Notes: generated from the letters alone by a model not told the origin. A stretch of DNA of 64,000 nucleotides from Streptomyces sp. Tu 3180 (GCF_009852415.1 NZ_WOXS01000002.1:6240001-6304000); one strand, 5' to 3'. Positions 43,269-51,367 are shown, numbered from the stretch's first letter. Numbers and translations: made by a program.

Positions 43269-43703
43269 ATGTCTGTGCGTCCCGTCCTCGGTGCGGTGAC
43301 CGGCGCCGCGCTGCTGCTGCTCGGCTCCGTGGCGGCGGCACCCTCGGCGGTGTCGGCCGCTCCCGCCGAGACCGTGACGGTGGACTCCGTGGGCCGGATG
43401 GCCGACGGCTCCGTCACCCTCTCCGGCACCTACCGCTGCACCGACGCCACCGGACCGGTCTACGTCAGCTCCGCGGTGCAGCAGGACCCGTCCGCGTACA
43501 GCTACTCCGTCGGCGGCACCCGGGCGGTGTGCGACGGCCGGGCACACCGCTGGGAGAACACCGGCAGCGTGCCCGACGGCGCGCTGAAGGCCGGCCCGGC
43601 CCACGTCGAGGCCACGATCATGGAGATGCGCTCCGAGGGCATCCTGGTGCTGCCCCACTTCCACGCGGTGCAGCGACAGGCCATCACCCTGGTCCAGGGC
43701 TGA
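43269..43703 (+). CDS. Secreted DUF6299-type protein
   Basis: 144 residues. Signal peptide about 1-30 (LGAVTGAALLLLGSVAAAPSAVSAA). The mature part is a small beta-rich domain (TVTVDSVGRMADGSVTLSGTYRCTDATGPVYVSSAVQQ... AVCDGRAHRWENTG). Two cysteines in the mature part could form one disulfide. Conserved in Streptomyces, function unknown. Followed by a strong hairpin shared with the convergent regulator gene. Confidence 0.78.
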   Translation: MSVRPVLGAVTGAALLLLGSVAAAPSAVSAAPAETVTVDSVGRMADGSVTLSGTYRCTDATGPVYVSSAVQQDPSAYSYSVGGTRAVCDGRAHRWENTGSVPDGALKAGPAHVEATIMEMRSEGILVLPHFHAVQRQAITLVQG

Positions 43704-43709
43704 CCGGCC

Positions 43710-43746
43710 CCGGGGCCCGGCGGCACCGCGCGCCGCCGGGCCCCGG
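43710..43746. terminator. Bidirectional hairpin terminator
   Basis: Perfect 15-bp inverted repeat (43710-43724, 43732-43746), 7-base loop, 6 bp after the DUF6299 stop and 52 bp from the convergent PucR-type gene end. Confidence 0.7.
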
Positions 43747-43797
43747 TGGACACCGCCGGCGCGGCGACCGGACCGCGACGCGGCCGGTCCGGTCCGG

Positions 43798-44865
43798 TCA
43801 GGCCGGTGCCGGTTCGCCGGCCGGCCAGTCCAGCAGGCGCGCGCCGATCACCGCCGTCTGGAGCATGTAGCGGTGCGACGGGTCCGAGGGGTTGGCGCCG
43901 GTGAGCCTGTGGATGCGCTCCAGGCGGTAGGTCAGGGCGCGCACGCTCAGCGAGAGGCGGCGGGCCGCCTCCGCGGAGACGCAGCCGGCGTCGAAGTACG
44001 CGGTGAGCGTGTCCAGGAGGGGTCCGGCGCCGCCGCGGGCCCGGGTGAGCGGGCCCAGGGTGTTGTGGACCAGGTCGGCCATGGCCTGGCGGTCACGGGC
44101 CAGAACGGGGTAGACGAGCAGGTCGGCGGCGCGCAGCACCGGGTCGTCCAGCCCCAGCCGTTCGGCGATCTCCAGGGAGCTCAGCGCCTCCTCGTAGGAC
44201 TGGACGACACCGCCGGGCCCGGACTGCGGGCGGCCGATGACGACCTGGCCGCCGTCGGTGGCGGCGTGCGCCTGCTTGGCGAAGTGGGTGAGGACCTCGC
44301 CCTGGTTCCCGGGCGCGATGCACAGCAACCGCCCGTCCTTGGTGGTGAGCAGGATGCTGCGGTCGCCGAACCGGGAGATGAGGGCGCGCTCCACCTGCCG
44401 GGGGACCGGGTCGCCCTCGTCGTAGGGGACGGGCCCCTGGGCGACGGCCACCGCGTGCGCGTGGGACAGCCGCAGGCCGAAGCGTTCGGCGCGCTCGGCG
44501 AGCCGCCCCAGATCACTGCGGCCGTAGAGCAGGTCGTCGATGAACTCGCGCCGGGCCGCCTCCTCCTGGCGCACCGCCATCCGCTGCGCCCGCTCGTAGC
44601 CCTCGGCGAAGGCGTCCACCATCTGCTGGACGGCCGCGAGCGCGTCGTCGGCCGAGCGGGAACCGCGCGGCCACGCCTCGCGGGCGGCGGACAGGTGCAC
44701 GTTGACGAGGGCGCGCAGGCCGAAGCCCGCCTCCGCGGCCCGTTCGCCCAGCGCCCGCCGGGAGGCGATCTCGTCCCGGGTGAGGCGTCTGCCCGTGGCC
44801 GCGACCTCGGCCAGGATGCGGGCATAGCCGTCCAGGTACCGCTCCGGGACCTCCCCCTGCGTCAC
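43798..44865 (-). CDS. PucR/CdaR-type helix-turn-helix regulator
   Basis: 355 residues. An N-terminal helical domain (YLDGYARILAEVAATGRRLTRDEI, about 1-110) precedes a degenerate GGDEF-like region, then the PucR C-terminal helix-turn-helix (AARRLSLSVRALTYRLERIHRLTGANPSDPSHRYMLQTAV, about 300-340). Such regulators control catabolic operons, but no obvious target is next to it. A 17-bp palindrome at 44938-44954 sits between it and the divergent membrane-protein gene and is the likely operator. Confidence 0.82.
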   Translation of the reverse strand: MTQGEVPERYLDGYARILAEVAATGRRLTRDEIASRRALGERAAEAGFGLRALVNVHLSAAREAWPRGSRSADDALAAVQQMVDAFAEGYERAQRMAVRQEEAARREFIDDLLYGRSDLGRLAERAERFGLRLSHAHAVAVAQGPVPYDEGDPVPRQVERALISRFGDRSILLTTKDGRLLCIAPGNQGEVLTHFAKQAHAATDGGQVVIGRPQSGPGGVVQSYEEALSSLEIAERLGLDDPVLRAADLLVYPVLARDRQAMADLVHNTLGPLTRARGGAGPLLDTLTAYFDAGCVSAEAARRLSLSVRALTYRLERIHRLTGANPSDPSHRYMLQTAVIGARLLDWPAGEPAPA

Positions 44866-44937
44866 GCCGCCCCCTCGTCCCCGACGCGTTCCTGACGCGC
44901 CCTCAGCACGTCACCGGCACGCAGACTTTATTGAACG

Positions 44938-44954
44938 TTGCCGGAATCCGGCAA
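44938..44954. promoter_or_regulatory. 17-bp palindrome (TTGCCGGA-A-TCCGGCAA)
   Basis: Perfect 8-bp arms around one central base, about 73 bp upstream of the PucR-type gene and 146 bp upstream of the divergent membrane protein. Likely operator for the divergent pair; the protein bound is inferred to be the PucR-type regulator. Confidence 0.55.
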
Positions 44955-45006
44955 TGCGCGGACGGTCCCGTGCCGTACATGATGGCTCGCGGGGAGCACT
45001 GCGCAG

Positions 45007-45048
45007 GGTTCCGGTGCCGGGCACCGGCAGGTGCCCGGCACCGGAACC
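45007..45048 (+). promoter_or_regulatory. 18-bp perfect hairpin in the leader of the membrane-protein gene
   Basis: Perfect inverted repeat (45007-45024 with 45031-45048), 6-base loop, ending about 50 bp before the ATG at 45100. It has terminator-like stability, yet lies upstream of a gene, so it could be an attenuator or the end of an unseen upstream transcript. Confidence 0.5.
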
Positions 45049-45099
45049 GGAGGGGAGCGGTGCCACCGCCGACGCGAGCGGCGAGCGGGAGGGGGCGGG

Positions 45100-45594
45100 A
45101 TGCGTACGTTCGTGGAAGCCGCCACGGGCCTGCCCACCCTCCTGTTCACCGCCGCCCTCGTCGTGGTGTTCTGCTTCTGGCTGCTGGTGGCGGCCGGTGT
45201 CGCCGACAGCCGCGGTTTCGACTCCGACGCGGACCTCGACGCCCTCGAAATGGGCGGGGTGCCGGTCGCGGTCGCGTTCTCGCTGCTGACGGTCTTCGCC
45301 TGGCTCCTCGCCACCGGCGCGGGCGTACTGCTGGCCGCGGTCCTCCCGGAGGGGCCCGCCGCCGGACTGCTGCGCCCCCTCGCCGCGTGCGGCGCGCTGC
45401 TCGCCTCCTGGCGGCTCACCCGCCTGACCGTGCGGCCGCTGCGCCCCCTCTTCCCGGACGGGCCCGGCCCGTCCCCCGCCGCCCGGCGGACGGTCCGACG
45501 GTCCGCCACGCGCCCCGACAGGCACCGCGGTTGCCGCCGGAGGAAGGGGACGGGACCGCGGGGGAGTTCCGGATTTCGGCTGCCGGACGCCTGA
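45100..45594 (+). CDS. Three-helix membrane protein (YqiJ/NfeD-like N-terminus, degenerate tail)
   Basis: 164 residues from ATG 45100 behind GGGAGGGGG. Three predicted membrane helices: about 9-31 (LPTLLFTAALVVVFCFWLLVAAG), 51-82, and 91-106. The opening and the GGVPVAVAFSLL stretch resemble actinobacterial YqiJ-type membrane proteins, which usually continue into an OB-fold domain and pair with a flotillin. Here the last 45 residues are Arg/Pro-rich and no OB fold or flotillin gene follows. It may therefore be a truncated or frame-shifted copy. Confidence 0.55.
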   Translation: MRTFVEAATGLPTLLFTAALVVVFCFWLLVAAGVADSRGFDSDADLDALEMGGVPVAVAFSLLTVFAWLLATGAGVLLAAVLPEGPAAGLLRPLAACGALLASWRLTRLTVRPLRPLFPDGPGPSPAARRTVRRSATRPDRHRGCRRRKGTGPRGSSGFRLPDA

Positions 45595-45629
45595 TCGAAG
45601 GTTTGTCCACGCATGGAGCGCGTTCCGCC

Positions 45630-45641
45630 GAATGATCATTC
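45630..45641. promoter_or_regulatory. 12-bp palindrome GAATGATCATTC upstream of the SGNH hydrolase
   Basis: Perfect palindrome about 115 bp before the preferred hydrolase start, in an AT-richer promoter-like stretch. Possible operator; no regulator identified. Confidence 0.35.
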
Positions 45642-45756
45642 AGGCATTCCGGGCGACTTCTCGCCGGGGTGTTACTGAGCGGTATCCCGGCCTGCTACAA
45701 GCATGGTTGCACGATTAACCACTCCTGCGATCCCCACCTCCGAAGGGCGGACCGTC

Positions 45757-46551
45757 GTGTCAGTGCGTTCTGTTCGGGCAACCCTGGCAACCCTCGTCCT
45801 GAGTACCGCGGCCGTCCTCGGCCTGGCACAGCCGGCTTCGGCCGCCGGCGACAACTACGTGGCGCTCGGCGACTCCTACTCCTCCGGAGTGGGCGCGGGC
45901 GACTACACCTCCGAGAGCGGCGACTGCAAGCGCAGCACCCACGCGTACCCGTCCCTCTGGGCGGCCGCCAACTCCCCGTCCTCGTTCAGGTTCGTCGCCT
46001 GCTCGGGAGCGACCACGACGACCGTGGCCGGCAGTCAGCTGAGCGCGCTGACCTCGTCGACCACGCTCGTCAGCGTCACGGCGGGCGGGAACGACATCGG
46101 TTTCGCGGACGTCATGCAGACCTGCGTGCTGCAGAGCGAGGCCACCTGCGTCAGCCGCGTCAACACCGCCGTCTCGGCGATGCAGAACTCCCTTCCGGGG
46201 AAGCTCGACTCGCTCTACAGCGGCATCCGCTCCCGCTCCCCGCAGGCACACGTGGTGGTGCTGGGCTACCCGCGCTTCTACAAGCTCTCGGGCAGCTGCA
46301 TCGCCGGACTCACCGAGACCGAGCGCGGCGCGATCAACAACGCCTCGGACGTGCTGAACGGGGTGCTCGCCAAGCGGGCGGCCGACGCCGGGTTCACCTT
46401 CTCCGGCGTGGTGGACGAGTTCACCGGACACGAGCTCTGCTCGGGCGACGCCTGGCTCCACAGCGTGACGATCCCGGTCGGCAACTCCTACCACCCGAAG
46501 GCCGTCGGCCAGTCGAGCGGGTACCTGCCCGCCTTCCGCTCCGTGGCCTAG
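45757..46551 (+). CDS. Secreted SGNH/GDSL esterase or lipase
   Basis: 264 residues from GTG 45757 with GAAGGGCGG ahead. An in-frame ATG at 45703 would add 18 residues, including a TTA codon. Signal peptide about 1-27, ending AQPASA. SGNH blocks: VALGDSYSSGVGAGDY (block I, catalytic Ser), SGATTTTV, TAGGNDIGFADVM (block III Asn), and the Asp/His pair in SYHPKAVGQSSGY with GDAWLHS upstream. Three cysteine pairs suggest disulfides, as in Streptomyces extracellular lipases. Hydrolyses ester bonds outside the cell. Confidence 0.9.
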   Translation: MSVRSVRATLATLVLSTAAVLGLAQPASAAGDNYVALGDSYSSGVGAGDYTSESGDCKRSTHAYPSLWAAANSPSSFRFVACSGATTTTVAGSQLSALTSSTTLVSVTAGGNDIGFADVMQTCVLQSEATCVSRVNTAVSAMQNSLPGKLDSLYSGIRSRSPQAHVVVLGYPRFYKLSGSCIAGLTETERGAINNASDVLNGVLAKRAADAGFTFSGVVDEFTGHELCSGDAWLHSVTIPVGNSYHPKAVGQSSGYLPAFRSVA

Positions 46552-46583
46552 CACCGTCCCGTGCGGGGGGCGCCCCCGCACCT

Positions 46584-46624
46584 CCCGCGGCGCCGGGCGC
46601 GACTCGCGCGCCCGGCGCCGCGGG
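46584..46624. terminator. Bidirectional hairpin terminator
   Basis: Perfect 18-bp inverted repeat (46584-46601, 46607-46624), 5-base loop, between the convergent SGNH hydrolase and cbiO genes. Confidence 0.75.
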
Positions 46625-46646
46625 AACGCGGTCCGCTCCCGGCGCG

Positions 46647-47486
46647 CTAACGGTCCGTCCGGACCGCTTCCGCCAGTTCCTCCGGGGTGCGGGGTCCGAC
46701 GGCCGTGTCGGCCAGCAGCCCCTGCGCGCGCAGGAGCCGACCGACCGCGACGCCCCAGGGCAGCCGCAGGCCCGCCGCCCGGAGCAGGTCGGTGCGGGCC
46801 AGCGTCCCGGCGGCCGGCCCGGTGTGCACCCCGGACGGCGTGAGCAGCGCCGCGTCGTCGGCCCAGCGCAGGGCGAGGTCCACGTCGTGGGTGGCCATGA
46901 CGACCGTGGTGCCGTTCTCGCGCAGTCCGTCGAGGGTGGCGAGCAGCCTCTCCTGGCCGTCGGGGTCGAGCCCCGCCGTCGGCTCGTCCAGGATCAGCAC
47001 GCGGGGCCGCATGGCGACCGCGCCCGCGATCGCCGTGCGCTTGCGCTGCCCGTAGGACAGCAGGTGCGTGGGCCGGTCGGCGAGGGCGGTGATGTCCAGC
47101 GCGGCCAGCGCCTGGGCCACCCGGGCGCGCACCTCGGCGTCGGGCAGGCCGAGGTTGAGCGGTCCGAACGACACGTCCTGGCCGACGGACGCGGCGAACA
47201 ACTGGTCGTCGGGGTCCTGCACCACCAGCTGCACGGTCGTCCGCAGCCGGGTCAGCCCCTTGCGGTCGTAGCGGACGGGCACGCCGTCGACCGCCAACGC
47301 GCCGCTGTGCGGGCGCAGTCCACCGCTGAGCAGCCGCATCAGCGTCGTCTTGCCGCTGCCGTTGCGGCCCAGCAGCGCGAGCGCGCGCCCCTCGCGCACC
47401 TCGAAGTCGAGGCCGGTGAGCACGGGCGGCCCGTCCTCGTACGCGAAGGACGCGTCCCGCAGGGAGAGCAGCGCGGACCCGGTCAT
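46647..47486 (-). CDS. cbiO: Cobalt ECF/ABC importer ATPase CbiO
   Basis: 279 residues from ATG 47484-47486. ABC ATPase with Walker A GRNGSGKTT (40-48), Q-loop VVQDPDDQLFAASVGQDVSFGPLNLGL typical of CbiO/EcfA, signature LSYGQRKR, Walker B VLILDEPTAGLDPDG and switch ATHDVDLALRW. Supplies energy to CbiMNQ. Its start overlaps cbiQ's stop by 4 bp (ATGA). Last gene of an operon under a cobalamin riboswitch. Confidence 0.93.
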   Translation of the reverse strand: MTGSALLSLRDASFAYEDGPPVLTGLDFEVREGRALALLGRNGSGKTTLMRLLSGGLRPHSGALAVDGVPVRYDRKGLTRLRTTVQLVVQDPDDQLFAASVGQDVSFGPLNLGLPDAEVRARVAQALAALDITALADRPTHLLSYGQRKRTAIAGAVAMRPRVLILDEPTAGLDPDGQERLLATLDGLRENGTTVVMATHDVDLALRWADDAALLTPSGVHTGPAAGTLARTDLLRAAGLRLPWGVAVGRLLRAQGLLADTAVGPRTPEELAEAVRTDR

Positions 47487-48232
47487 GACAGAGGCCTTTC
47501 CAGAGCGAGGGCGAGGACGGCCAGGCCCACGAGCAGCGCCACGCTCCCGGCCGTGAAGCGGACGGAGACCCGGGCCTCGGGCACCAGGACGCGCAGGGTG
47601 CCGTCGTAGCCGCGCCCGGCGAGCCCGGTCTGCAACCGGGCCGCCCGGTCGAAGGCCCGGACGAACGCGGTGGCGCCGAGCCCGCCGAGCGAACGCCAGG
47701 TGGCGGAGCGGGTGGTGTGCCCGAGCCGGGCCGCCTGCGCCTGGCGCACCCGGCGCACCGAGTCCAGCAGCAGGAAGCTCATCCGGTACGTCACCAGGGC
47801 CACGTCGACGACCGGTGCGGGCACCCCGGCGCCGGCCAGGCGCGGCAGCAGGTCGGACATCGGGGTGGTGAAGGCGAACAGCAGCACCCCGAGGGAGGCC
47901 GCCGACGTGCGCAGCAGCAACTCCCCGGCGCGCAGCGGCCCGTCCCCGGCCAGCGACACCCACCCGTCCGGTCCGCCCACCCGGACGAGCAGCGGCAGCG
48001 CGCCGGTGACGCAGAAGCCCAGCGGCACCCGGTAGGCGCGCCACAGCCGCCGGCCGGGCACGCCCGCCGGGCCCAGCAGCACCGCGAGCGCGGTCAGCAG
48101 CACCAGGGCCGCGCCCGGCCAGGGCGGCAGCGAGATCGCGAGCACGGTGAGGCCCAGTCCGAGCACGGCCTTGTCCACGGGGTGGCGGTGGCGCCAGCGG
48201 CTGCCGTGCGCCGCCGCGTCGATCGGCAGCAA
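47483..48232 (-). CDS. cbiQ: Cobalt importer transmembrane component CbiQ
   Basis: 249 residues from a TTG start at 48230-48232; its ribosome site is weak, and an alternative downstream start cannot be excluded. Five to six membrane helices with the CbiQ/EcfT motifs DLLPRLAGAGVPAPVVDVALVTYRMSFLLLDSVRRVRQAQAARLG and FVRAFDRAARLQTGLAGRGYDG, the coupling helices that contact CbiO. Forms the membrane core with CbiM. Confidence 0.9.
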   Translation of the reverse strand: MLPIDAAAHGSRWRHRHPVDKAVLGLGLTVLAISLPPWPGAALVLLTALAVLLGPAGVPGRRLWRAYRVPLGFCVTGALPLLVRVGGPDGWVSLAGDGPLRAGELLLRTSAASLGVLLFAFTTPMSDLLPRLAGAGVPAPVVDVALVTYRMSFLLLDSVRRVRQAQAARLGHTTRSATWRSLGGLGATAFVRAFDRAARLQTGLAGRGYDGTLRVLVPEARVSVRFTAGSVALLVGLAVLALALERPLS

Positions 48233-48238
48233 GAGGAC

Positions 48239-48652
48239 TCAGCCCCGCCGTTCGGAGGAGGTCCCGTCACCGGCGTCCGCGCCGGCGTCCGGCCGCGCGG
48301 GATCCGCCGCCTCGCCGCCGGGGTCCGCCCCGGCCCCCGGCCGGGCCGCCGCACGCGCCTCGCCCTGCCGCCGCCCCCGCCGCAGCCCGAAGTAGTACGC
48401 GAGGCCGCCCGCGCCGATCGCCGCCTGGAGGGCGAACAGCGCCGACTCGATCTCGCCGGACGGCGGTTCGTACAGCGGCGAGAACCACGGCTCGTAGTCC
48501 GGGTCGATCTCGGTGATCGCGGTCTCCGCCTCGGCGTCGGCGCCCGTGAACGGCTCCTCCTTGTGGTCGCCGAGGCCGAGCGCCGGCGGCAGCACCGCGA
48601 GTGCGGCGACGAGGAGCAGCAGCAGGGTGTTGATCTTCGCGTTCCGGCTCAT
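48239..48652 (-). CDS. cbiN: Cobalt importer small subunit CbiN
   Basis: 137 residues. Two membrane helices (about 9-27 and 70-90) around an extracytoplasmic loop FTGADAEAETAITEIDPDYEPWFSPLYEPPSGEIESALFALQAAIGAGGLAYYFG, the CbiN core. After residue 95 there is a low-complexity Arg/Ala/Asp tail of about 40 residues not usual for CbiN. Start overlaps cbiM's stop by 4 bp. CbiN promotes metal loading of CbiM. Confidence 0.9.
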   Translation of the reverse strand: MSRNAKINTLLLLLVAALAVLPPALGLGDHKEEPFTGADAEAETAITEIDPDYEPWFSPLYEPPSGEIESALFALQAAIGAGGLAYYFGLRRGRRQGEARAAARPGAGADPGGEAADPARPDAGADAGDGTSSERRG

Positions 48653-49356
48653 CGGGTCACCGCCCCGGCCTCGTCCCGCGTCTTGCGGCCGGCCGTCGTC
48701 ACCAGCACCCCGAGCCGGGTCAGCTCACCCTTGCTGGACTGCACCAGCATGCGCATCACCAGCACGGTCAGCAGCCCCTCGCTCACCGCGAGCGGGATCT
48801 GCGTGACGGCGAAGACGGAGCCGAACTTGCCGAGCGCGCCGAGGAACCCGCTGTCCGGGTCGGGGAACGCGAGCGCGAGCTGGACGCTCGTCACGCAGTA
48901 CGTCGACAGGTCGGCGACGAAGGCGCCGCAGAACACCGCCGCCATCAGCGGGACGCCGCAGCGGCGCAGCAGCTTGTAGACGCCGTACCCGGCCCAGGGG
49001 CCGACGACCGCCATCGAGAAGACGTTGGCGCCGAGCGTGGTCAGCCCGCCGTGCGCGAGCAGCAGCGCCTGGAACAGCAGGGTGATGGTGCCCAGCACCG
49101 CCACGACCGGCGGCCGGAACAGGATCGCGCCCAGGCCCGTGCCGGTGGGGTGGGAACAACTCCCCGTCACCGAGGGGAGCTTGAGCGCGGACAGGACGAA
49201 CATGAACGCTCCCGAGGCGCCGAGCAGCAGCGTGCTCTCGGGATGTTCCTTGACCTCGCGGACGAGCGACCGGGCTCCGTGGACGACGAACGGCGCCGAT
49301 GCGACGCTCCAGGCGACCGCGTGCGCCGGTGGCAGAAAACCCTCGGCTATGTGCAT
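48649..49356 (-). CDS. cbiM: Cobalt importer substrate-capture component CbiM
   Basis: 235 residues beginning MHIAEGFLPP, the N-terminus that binds Co2+ through the amino group, His2 and later histidines. Further motifs SCSHPTGTGLGAILF and LAHGGLTTLGANVFSMAVVGPWAGYGVYKLLR are diagnostic of CbiM. About six helices. First gene of cbiMNQO, immediately downstream of the cobalamin riboswitch, so uptake of cobalt is shut off when B12 is plentiful. Confidence 0.94.
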   Translation of the reverse strand: MHIAEGFLPPAHAVAWSVASAPFVVHGARSLVREVKEHPESTLLLGASGAFMFVLSALKLPSVTGSCSHPTGTGLGAILFRPPVVAVLGTITLLFQALLLAHGGLTTLGANVFSMAVVGPWAGYGVYKLLRRCGVPLMAAVFCGAFVADLSTYCVTSVQLALAFPDPDSGFLGALGKFGSVFAVTQIPLAVSEGLLTVLVMRMLVQSSKGELTRLGVLVTTAGRKTRDEAGAVTR

Positions 49357-49403
49357 GGCTCAGCAGACCCTCTCCAGCACCTCGTGGATGGTTGACGCGC
49401 CTT

Positions 49404-49557
49404 GGCCGGTCTCCTGGCTGACGGGTACCACCGCCCGTGCTCCGCCTTCCCGGGTCCCGAGGGGACCCAGTGGCCGTCCGCGAGGACTGGAGCCGGACTT
49501 CCCGATCACAGTGGCGAGGGCCGCACCGGTATCGCACCGATTTCCCGTCACCAAGGC
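49404..49557 (-). promoter_or_regulatory. Cobalamin riboswitch controlling cbiMNQO
   Basis: The B12 box AGCCAGGAGACCGGCC (49404-49419 on the minus strand) matches the consensus at every position. Upstream lie GGGAAATCGGTG-type and GCCACTG-type conserved elements of the class-I cobalamin aptamer, in the right order. A predicted promoter ends about 10 bp before the aptamer. The 5' boundary is approximate. It would fold with adenosylcobalamin and reduce expression of the cobalt importer. Confidence 0.9.
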
Positions 49558-49563
49558 GTGGCG

Positions 49564-49593
49564 ACAGTAGTGCCCGTTCCGGCCCGGTGACAA
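49564..49593 (-). promoter_or_regulatory. Predicted cbiM promoter
   Basis: On the minus strand, TTGTCA (49588-49593) and TACTGT (49564-49569) with an 18-bp spacer, ending just before the cobalamin aptamer. Position and spacing fit a housekeeping-sigma promoter. Confidence 0.55.
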
Positions 49594-49720
49594 GCGGACG
49601 CGGGGGCGCGCGGGCAGCGCCCGGCGGCGAGCGCCCCGGCGCACACCTGCGGACTTGACACCGGCCGCGGACCCGTCGAAGCGGGGGGACTGGAAGAGGG
49701 CGGCGCCGGGCAGTGTCTTG

Positions 49721-49737
49721 CTGCAATTAATATGCAA
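49721..49737. promoter_or_regulatory. Nur-box-like operator upstream of the nickel-type importer
   Basis: CTGCAATTAATATGCAA matches the Streptomyces Nur box (tTGCaa-N5-ttGCAA) at 10 of 12 specified positions, with the exact 5-bp spacing. It lies 34 bp before the start of the binding-protein gene, where a repressor would block transcription. Nur is the nickel-responsive Fur-family repressor that controls nikABCDE. Confidence 0.65.
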
Positions 49738-49771
49738 CAGCGATTTCAAGGCATCAGGGATGTGAGGTTCG

Positions 49772-51367
49772 ATGACGACCCGACGAATACGGAGTGCCGC
49801 CACCGCCGCCGTCGCGGCCGCGGTGACCGGCGCGGCCGCCGCCTGCTCGGCGCCGGGCGGAGGCACGGACGGCGGCGCGTCCGCCGATTCCGTGGTGATC
49901 GGCGTCGCCTCCGAGCCGGACACCCTGAGCCCGCTGCTCGGCTACGGCAAGGACGGCAACTCCAAGATCTTCGACGGACTGCTCGTCCGGGACGCCGGCC
50001 AGAAGCTGAAGCCCGCGCTGGCGAAGGCGCTGCCCGAGGTCGGCGACGGCGGCCGTACCTACACCTACACCCTGCGCGACGGCGTGCGCTTCAGCGACGG
50101 CGAGCCGCTCACCGCCGACGACGTGGTCTTCACGTACCGCACGGTGCTGGACGACAGGACCAACAACACCGCCAAGAGCGAACTGGACGCCATCGAGGAG
50201 GTGCGGGCGGACGGCGACGACAAGGTCGTCTTCACCCTCAAGTACCCCTACGCGGCCTTCGCCGCCCGCACGGTCCTGCCCATCGTCCCCGAGCACGTCG
50301 CCGGCGAGCAGGACCCCAACACCGGCTCCTTCAACACGAAGCCGGTCGGCACCGGACCGTACGTCCTCACCGACTGGCGCAAGGGCGAGAAGCTCACCTT
50401 CAAGGCCAATCCGGACTACTGGGGCGGCGCGCCGAAGGTGAAAAAGCTCACCATGGCGATCGTCGCCGACGACGACGTCCGCGCCACCCGGCTGCGCTCC
50501 GGCGACCTCGACGGCGCGGTCCTCCCGCCCAACCTCGCCGCCACCTTCGAGAACGAGGACGGCAGGAAGACGTACCGGGCGACCTCCTACGACTTCCGCG
50601 CCGTCACCCTCCCCACCGGCAACCCGGTCACCGGCGACACCGCGATCCGCCGCGCCCTGGACCTCGCCGTGGACCGCGAGGCCATGGTCGACAAGATCCT
50701 CGACGGAGCCGGCCGCCCCGCCTACGGCCCGCTGCCCCTGGACGACCCCTGGTTCGCGCGGGGCACCGAACGCGACCGGGACCTCGGCGAGGCGGAGCGC
50801 GTCCTCGACGACGCCGGCTGGAAGCCGGGCCAGGACGGCATCCGCGCCAAGGACGGCCGCCGCGCCTCGTTCACGCTCTTCCACCCCTCCGGCGACAAGG
50901 TCCGCCAGGACCACGCCCTCGCCTACGCCTCCGACGCCAAGAAGGCCGGCATCGAGGTGAAGGTCGAGAGCGCCACCTGGGAGGTCATCGAGCCCCGGAT
51001 GAAGCACGACGCCGTCCTCGCGGGCTTCGGCAGCACCGGCGACCCCGACTTCGGCCTCTACACCCTGCTGCACTCCTCCCTCGCCGGGGACGGCTTCAAC
51101 AACATGGCCCGGTACGACGACCCGGCCGTGGACGAGGCCCTCGACACCGGCCGCCGCAGCCAGGACCCCGAGGACCGCAAGGCCGCCTACGACGACCTCC
51201 AGCGCGAACTGGTGAAGAACCCGGGCTACACCTTCCTCACCCACATCGACCACATGTACGTCCTCGCCGACCGCTGGGACGGGCTGACCACGCAGACCGA
51301 ACCGCACGAGCACGGCTTCGCCAGCGGCCCCTGGTGGAACGTCGAGGACTGGCAGCCGAAGAAATGA
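49772..51367 (+). CDS. nikA: ABC nickel/peptide importer, binding lipoprotein (NikA/OppA-like)
   Basis: 531 residues. Lipoprotein signal with cysteine at residue 25 (AAAACS). Family-5 solute-binding fold: SEPDTLSPLLGYGKDGNSKIFDGLLVRDAGQKLKPALAKALPEV, YTYTLRDGVRFSDGEPLTADDVVFTYRTVLD, KPVGTGPYVLTDWRKGEKLTFKANPDYWGGAPKVKKL, IRRALDLAVDREAMVDKIL. The fold alone allows nickel chelates or peptides. A Nur-box-like site directly upstream and the adjacent cobalt importer favour nickel. ATG 49772. The stop overlaps the next permease start by 4 bp. Confidence 0.85.
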   Translation: MTTRRIRSAATAAVAAAVTGAAAACSAPGGGTDGGASADSVVIGVASEPDTLSPLLGYGKDGNSKIFDGLLVRDAGQKLKPALAKALPEVGDGGRTYTYTLRDGVRFSDGEPLTADDVVFTYRTVLDDRTNNTAKSELDAIEEVRADGDDKVVFTLKYPYAAFAARTVLPIVPEHVAGEQDPNTGSFNTKPVGTGPYVLTDWRKGEKLTFKANPDYWGGAPKVKKLTMAIVADDDVRATRLRSGDLDGAVLPPNLAATFENEDGRKTYRATSYDFRAVTLPTGNPVTGDTAIRRALDLAVDREAMVDKILDGAGRPAYGPLPLDDPWFARGTERDRDLGEAERVLDDAGWKPGQDGIRAKDGRRASFTLFHPSGDKVRQDHALAYASDAKKAGIEVKVESATWEVIEPRMKHDAVLAGFGSTGDPDFGLYTLLHSSLAGDGFNNMARYDDPAVDEALDTGRRSQDPEDRKAAYDDLQRELVKNPGYTFLTHIDHMYVLADRWDGLTTQTEPHEHGFASGPWWNVEDWQPKK

